A DNA stretch of 8,481 bases, taken from assembly GCA_937891245.1 (NCBI GenBank), contig CALAGB010000072.1, positions 1 through 8,481 of the forward strand, given 5' to 3'. Under the pieces are notes generated by a model, which did no database searches, had not been told where the DNA came from, and worked only from the letters and a program-made list of their open reading frames with translations. Positions 5,658-8,481 of this stretch are shown here, piece after piece (position 1 is the stretch's first letter; each line of letters opens with the position of its first letter). The stretch comes from an uncultured Thermomicrobiales bacterium. GTDB taxonomy: Bacteria > Chloroflexota > Chloroflexia > Thermomicrobiales > Thermomicrobiaceae. Made by a program: the position numbers and the translations under genes.

Positions 5658-6365
5658 TCAGGCCTTGCCGTAGACAGGGATCGACGCTCCGCTGATGATA
5701 CGGGCCGCGGGGCCGAGCAAGAACAGCGCGACGTTGGCGATATCGCCCGGCTGCACCCATTTGGCGATCGCTTTTTCCGAGGCACCCACACGGTTGGCCG
5801 GTGTATCGATCGTGCTCGGCAGGAGGCAATTGACGGTGATGTCGTGCTTCAGCAGTTCGGCCGACAGCGCTTCGGTCAAGCGCACGACGCCGCCCTTCGC
5901 AACGGAATAGGACGCGACGTTCGGGGAGCCGTGCACGCCCGAACGTGAGCCGATGGTGATGATCGAGCCGCCGCCCCGCTGAATCAGATGCGGGATCGTC
6001 GCCTTGCACGTGAGAAATGCGGTGGTCAGGTTGATGTCCTGTTGCTGTCGCCAATCAGCCAGATCGGTTTCATGAACCGGCTTCCCGCCGCCAAAACCAC
6101 CAGCGGTCGCGACCAGACCATCGATGCCGCCGAAGCGCTCGGCCACGGCCGCGACCGCGCGGATCGTCTCTTCCTCATCGGTCAGATCGGCCGGCTGCCC
6201 GATGACGCGATCGCCGGCATTCAGCTCCGCGACCAAACGCTCGACCCCCGCCTGGCGACCACCGACGATCCCGACGCTGGCATCAACTGCCAGTAGCGCC
6301 TCGACGACCGCGCGGCCCAACGTGCCTGTCGCGCCCGTCACCACAACAACCTGTTTGGTGAGCAT
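5658..6365 (-). CDS. SDR oxidoreductase with dihydropteridine-reductase-like features
   Basis: This is a 235-residue SDR. Cofactor loop TGATGTLG is at 10-17, the NNAG-equivalent 'ATAGG' at 86-90, N112, S140 ('ITIGSRSG') and Y153/K157 ('YSVAKGG'). Several stretches recall eukaryotic dihydropteridine reductase (QDPR) rather than FabG: 'VATAGGFGGG' (QDPR has 'AGGWAGG'), 'LPSTIDTPANR' (QDPR 'LPVTLDTPMNR'), a Trp after that segment ('AIAKWVQP'), and a C-terminus ending 'SGASIPVYG'. These comparisons are from memory, and similar signatures occur in uncharacterised bacterial SDRs, so DHPR activity (reducing quinonoid dihydropterin with NAD(P)H) is a hypothesis. It is strengthened by the PCD gene about 1.3 kb away, whose product is the DHPR substrate. 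Start: the ATG at 6365 with GAGGAGG about 5 bases upstream. It converges with the glycosyltransferase operon and lies 38 bases after a small membrane-protein gene. Confidence 0.87.
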   Translation of the reverse strand: MLTKQVVVVTGATGTLGRAVVEALLAVDASVGIVGGRQAGVERLVAELNAGDRVIGQPADLTDEEETIRAVAAVAERFGGIDGLVATAGGFGGGKPVHETDLADWRQQQDINLTTAFLTCKATIPHLIQRGGGSIITIGSRSGVHGSPNVASYSVAKGGVVRLTEALSAELLKHDITVNCLLPSTIDTPANRVGASEKAIAKWVQPGDIANVALFLLGPAARIISGASIPVYGKA

Positions 6366-6403
6366 GATCCCTCCTCGGAGCGTCCGGTGCCGGCAACCCT
6401 GCC

Positions 6404-6592
6404 CTAACGCCGTCGCGTCGTCATGAAGACGTAACCGCCGCCGAATGCCACGATCGCAATCACGATGCAGACAACGGCGAGCGTGATGCCATTGAGAAAA
6501 AAGCCAAAGATCAACCAGCCGATCATGAGCCCGAGGAAGCCGGAGAGAAGTGGTATCCCATACTTTTGCTCATCCACCTGTGTGCGTTCCAT
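6404..6592 (-). CDS. Small two-helix membrane protein, function unknown
   Basis: This 62-residue hypothetical protein has a polar N-terminus ('MERTQVDEQKYG'), a first hydrophobic segment at about 14-34 ('LLSGFLGLMIGWLIFGFFLN') and a second at about 36-57 ending in 'FMTTRRR'. The two-helix hairpin with a basic C-terminus suggests both ends face the cytoplasm. I do not recognise a family. The ATG at 6592 has only a poor Shine-Dalgarno (AGCAGA directly before it), so the start is less certain than the frame. The stop lies 38 bases before the SDR start, so cotranscription is plausible. The hydrophobicity pattern is too regular to be an antisense shadow, and no other gene covers this stretch. Confidence 0.7.
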   Translation of the reverse strand: MERTQVDEQKYGIPLLSGFLGLMIGWLIFGFFLNGITLAVVCIVIAIVAFGGGYVFMTTRRR

Positions 6593-6791
6593 TCTGCTGA
6601 TTGACTTGCGCCGCCGGGACGATTGTCCACTCGGTGCGGTTCGTTGCTAATCATCCATGGTTCAGGCGGAATCGCCAACCTCGACTTTGGCGACGCTGGC
6701 AACCCGTTTGCGTCGATGCGTGGCAGGCGGGGATGACCGTCGTGCCCGAACTGCCACGTTCTTTCCACACGCCACCTTGATTCGAGGAACC

Positions 6792-6872
6792 ATGCCGGGA
6801 ATTCCGATTGTTGCGATCGTCGTTATCCTGATCATCATTGGCATCGCGTACTGGCTTTACACCCGCGCCTAA
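6792..6872 (+). CDS. 26-residue single-helix membrane peptide
   Basis: The ATG at 6792 opens a peptide 'MPGIPIVAIVVILIIIGIAY' plus 'WLYTRA', ending at a TAA. Nearly all of residues 4-23 form one transmembrane helix, closed by an aromatic belt and a positive C-terminus. GAGGA (6784-6788) lies 3 bases before the start, somewhat close but usable. The frame is open upstream to 6657, but that part is Arg/Thr-rich with no membrane character and has no good ribosome site, so the short form is preferred. Small single-helix proteins of this kind are common and usually unannotated; the role is unknown. Confidence 0.5.
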   Translation: MPGIPIVAIVVILIIIGIAYWLYTRA

Positions 6873-7052
6873 GGGGAATCTGGCGGCGAGGTTCACGCTA
6901 CTTCCCACGATAGCGACACAAATCAGCGCGATTGAACGGACACACTTTCGAGGCAGGATCGATTCGTCGTCGCGGAGTTTCCCCGATGCTCAGCGTGTGG
7001 GGTGTAGGCTCGAGTGTATCGACCCGATCTCCGTGACAGGAAGGAGAGGAAG

Positions 7053-8000
7053 ATGGTGGAATCTGAATTGGTTGAAGGGGAGCCGGTCGTACCGTCCGGC
7101 GAACAGGTGACGATCGAGTACGAGTCGCAGCGGGCCGTCATCGTCGAAGTCGGGGGAGGCATTCGCCGCTATGAAGTTTCGGGAGTGGCGGTTCTCGACG
7201 GCTACGACGCGGACGAGCGATGCACGTTCGCGCGCGGCATGCCGCTCATCCCCTGGCCCAACCGGTTGCACCAGGGTCGCTACTCCTGGGATGGCCGGCA
7301 GTATCAAACGCCGATCAACGAGATCGAGAAGAAGAACGCACTGCACGGCTACACTCGCTGGCTCAACTGGCAACTATTTGCCGACGGCCCGGATACGGCA
7401 GTCGCGTCGTTGCGCCTGCATCCCCAGGACGGCTACCCCTTCATCCTCGATCTGTCGATTACCTACGCTCTTGGACCGGATGGCTTGAGCGTAACGAACA
7501 GCGCACGGAATGTCGGGACCGTGGCTTGCCCGTACGCCCATGGCGCACATCCGTATATCACCGTGGGAACGGCGAAGATCGATCAAGCAATGCTGAGGGC
7601 GCCGGTGTTGACCTATCTCCCAACCGACGCCGACCAGATTCCGACCGGGCGTGCGCCGGTCGCCGGAACCGATTTTGATTTTCAGCAGGGCCGCACGCTC
7701 GGTGCCATTCAAATTGACCATGCGTTCACTGATCTGACTCGCGATGCCGACGGCCGAACGGCAATCACCCTCGCCTCGCCGGAGACCCAGCGGCGGGTCA
7801 GCGTCTGGCTAGACGAGAGCTATCCGTACGTCATGCTCTTCACCGGCGATACCGTCGAGCCGCCCGAGCGACGGCGGAACGGACTCGGTGTCGAACCGAT
7901 GACCTGCCCACCCAACGGCTTCGCCAGCGGAATCGACCTCATCCGCCTGGAGCCAGGCGAATCCGTCACGACACGCTGGGGTATCCACGTCACGGACTAA
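7053..8000 (+). CDS. Aldose 1-epimerase (GalM-like, galactose mutarotase superfamily)
   Basis: This 315-residue beta-sandwich enzyme likely interconverts alpha and beta anomers of a sugar. Recognisable elements are 'PLIPWPNRLHQGRYSWDG' (64-81), 'NALHG' with H98, 'PYAHGAHPYI' with H166 as the likely acid, 'IDHAF' with D222, and 'LGVEPMTCPPNGF' with E281 as the likely base. These correspond to the His/His/Asp/Glu set of GalM, so the active site looks intact. The subgroup (the 'GAHPY' type) acts on varied or unknown sugars, so galactose specificity should not be assumed. The ATG at 7053 follows a strong AGGAAGGAGAGGAAG, with AGGAG 6 bases upstream; the frame's earlier ATG at 7014 precedes this site and is unlikely. 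It appears monocistronic, with a terminator candidate about 50 bases after the stop. I see no convincing promoter in 6873-7052. Confidence 0.92.
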   Translation: MVESELVEGEPVVPSGEQVTIEYESQRAVIVEVGGGIRRYEVSGVAVLDGYDADERCTFARGMPLIPWPNRLHQGRYSWDGRQYQTPINEIEKKNALHGYTRWLNWQLFADGPDTAVASLRLHPQDGYPFILDLSITYALGPDGLSVTNSARNVGTVACPYAHGAHPYITVGTAKIDQAMLRAPVLTYLPTDADQIPTGRAPVAGTDFDFQQGRTLGAIQIDHAFTDLTRDADGRTAITLASPETQRRVSVWLDESYPYVMLFTGDTVEPPERRRNGLGVEPMTCPPNGFASGIDLIRLEPGESVTTRWGIHVTD

Positions 8001-8050
8001 CGTGATTATCTGATCGTCGCGGACCCGCTCGACCAGCCTGGCCGGGTTCG

Positions 8051-8083
8051 CGCCGTGACGGATAGCCGTTCAGCGGGCGTTTT
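8051..8083 (+). terminator. Probable intrinsic terminator of the epimerase gene
   Basis: CGCCGTGACGG (8051-8061) pairs with CCGTTCAGCGGGCG (8066-8079) around an ATAG loop, with a few single-base bulges and about eleven pairs. TTTT (8080-8083) follows at once. It lies 50 bases after the plus-strand epimerase stop. The bulges and short T-run make it moderate rather than strong. Confidence 0.5.
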
Positions 8084-8273
8084 GCCGTGGCGCATTCCTG
8101 CCACCGGAGAGCGGTATCGAAGCGACGTTGTTGAACAGCGCGCTTCGTGTCCGTAGTTCCCGCTTGCGTTCGCGATTCGTGGTCACGAACGGTGAAACGA
8201 CGGAGCGGCGTTCCCCAGAAGGAGAACGCCGCGTCGAACGCTTCGATCTGGTCGAAGACGAGCTTTTTGACGC
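8084..8273 (-). other. Gene-poor stretch with a doubtful 95-codon frame
   Basis: No recognisable gene lies here. A minus-strand frame runs from a TTG at 8277, overlapping the Rdx stop as TTGA, down to 7990, where it crosses the end of the epimerase gene. Its first 30 or so codons ('SVKKLVFDQIEAFDAAFSFW') have gene-like composition and mostly G/C third bases. The rest is Arg-rich and shadow-like. It has no usable Shine-Dalgarno spacing. It could be a short coupled gene or a decayed one; I do not call it as a gene. Confidence 0.3.
8205..8232. repeat. Perfect 9-bp inverted repeat (strong hairpin)
   Basis: GCGGCGTTC (8205-8213) and GAACGCCGC (8224-8232) form a perfect stem, and CC/GG can extend it inside the loop. 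A second hairpin, CTTCGA(8241-8246)/TCGAAG(8252-8257), lies next to it, with TTTTT at 8263-8267 some five bases beyond on the plus strand. Neither strand has a T-run directly after the 9-bp stem, so it is not a standard intrinsic terminator. It may be an RNA-structure or 3'-end element for the minus-strand Rdx transcript. Confidence 0.45.
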
Positions 8274-8481
8274 TCAATCCTCGGGTGCGTTGCGGACGGC
8301 AATGACCCGTGAGCCGACGAGTTCTTCGAGTTCGGCTTCGCTGGGGAACTTCGCGCCGAGTTCGAGGCCCGAATACACCAGTTCGCCGTCGACCCGCCCG
8401 GGGAAGACTCCTCCGCCGGACGGCTTGAGAGTCACCGTTTCCAGGCGCGTCATATACCGCTGCAGAATGATATTCACCACA
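8274..8481 (-). CDS. Rdx family (SelW/SelT/SelH-like) protein, C-terminal part
   Basis: The minus-strand frame is open to the window edge and stops with TGA at 8274-8276; 68 residues are visible. 'VTLKPSGGGVFPGRVDGELVYS' in two adjoining pieces (residues ~16-38 of the visible part), followed by 'GAKFPSEAELEELV', matches the conserved second half of Rdx proteins: strand, GG-F turn, 'VDG' hairpin, then 'FP' and a helix. Family members have a thioredoxin-like fold and a redox CxxC or CxxU motif near the N-terminus, which lies outside the window. Whether it carries Cys or selenocysteine cannot be seen. An in-frame GTG at 8480 is not taken as the start because the family needs about 20-30 residues more. 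Its physiological partner is unknown. Confidence 0.75.
   Translation of the reverse strand, partial: VVNIILQRYMTRLETVTLKPSGGGVFPGRVDGELVYSGLELGAKFPSEAELEELVGSRVIAVRNAPED

Noticed and set aside
6873..7052. Promoter for the epimerase gene
   Set aside because: TTGAAC (6932-6937) has no acceptable -10 at 16-18 bases, and TATCGA near 7017 lacks a -35.
1..8481. CRISPR array, tRNA, rRNA, insertion sequence ends or attachment sites
   Set aside because: No repeated spacer pattern, cloverleaf, terminal inverted repeats with a transposase, or rRNA-like stretch seen by reading both strands.

Overview
The window is high-GC bacterial chromosomal DNA with tightly packed genes, many GTG/TTG starts and purine-rich Shine-Dalgarno sites. 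Gene content and protein style (GT4 glycosyltransferases opening 'STWPPKPCGIATF', an Rdx-family protein, very small membrane proteins, a GalM-like epimerase) fit a Chloroflexota/Thermomicrobia-like or similar soil/thermophile lineage. That placement is inference from style; no rRNA or other phylogenetic marker is present. I see no tRNA, rRNA, CRISPR array, insertion sequence or phage gene.

Layout. 1-540 (+) is the C-terminal part of a FAD-dependent amine/amino-acid oxidase. It converges on a minus-strand operon read from 2772 down to 621: a 6-pyruvoyl-tetrahydropterin synthase/QueD homologue, a short-chain dehydrogenase (SDR) and an ornithine cyclodeaminase/mu-crystallin family protein. From a divergent intergenic region (2773-2898), with a good sigma70-type promoter at 2819-2847, a plus-strand operon runs to 5463: GT4 glycosyltransferase, pterin-4a-carbinolamine dehydratase (PCD), second GT4 glycosyltransferase. 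A short non-coding or decayed stretch (5464-5657) follows. Then on the minus strand come a second SDR with dihydropteridine-reductase-like features (5658-6365) and, just upstream of it, a two-helix membrane protein (6404-6592). On the plus strand are a 26-residue single-helix membrane peptide (6792-6872) and an aldose 1-epimerase-family protein (7053-8000) with a likely terminator. The window ends in a gene-poor stretch and the C-terminal part of an Rdx (SelW/SelT/SelH-type) protein on the minus strand.

How the genes may work together. The most interesting reading is a pterin-centred locus. A PTPS homologue sits beside an SDR (sepiapterin-reductase candidate). A PCD is packed between two glycosyltransferases. 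A DHPR-like SDR converges on that operon. PTPS, sepiapterin reductase, PCD and DHPR are the named activities of tetrahydrobiopterin synthesis and recycling, and two GT-B enzymes next to them suggest a glycosylated pterin such as those known from cyanobacteria and green sulfur bacteria. The family calls for PTPS, PCD, the GTs and the SDR fold rest on motifs. The joint pathway and the SDR substrates are inference. Notably, the PTPS homologue has Asp where the catalytic Cys is expected, and no GTP cyclohydrolase I or aromatic amino acid hydroxylase is in view.
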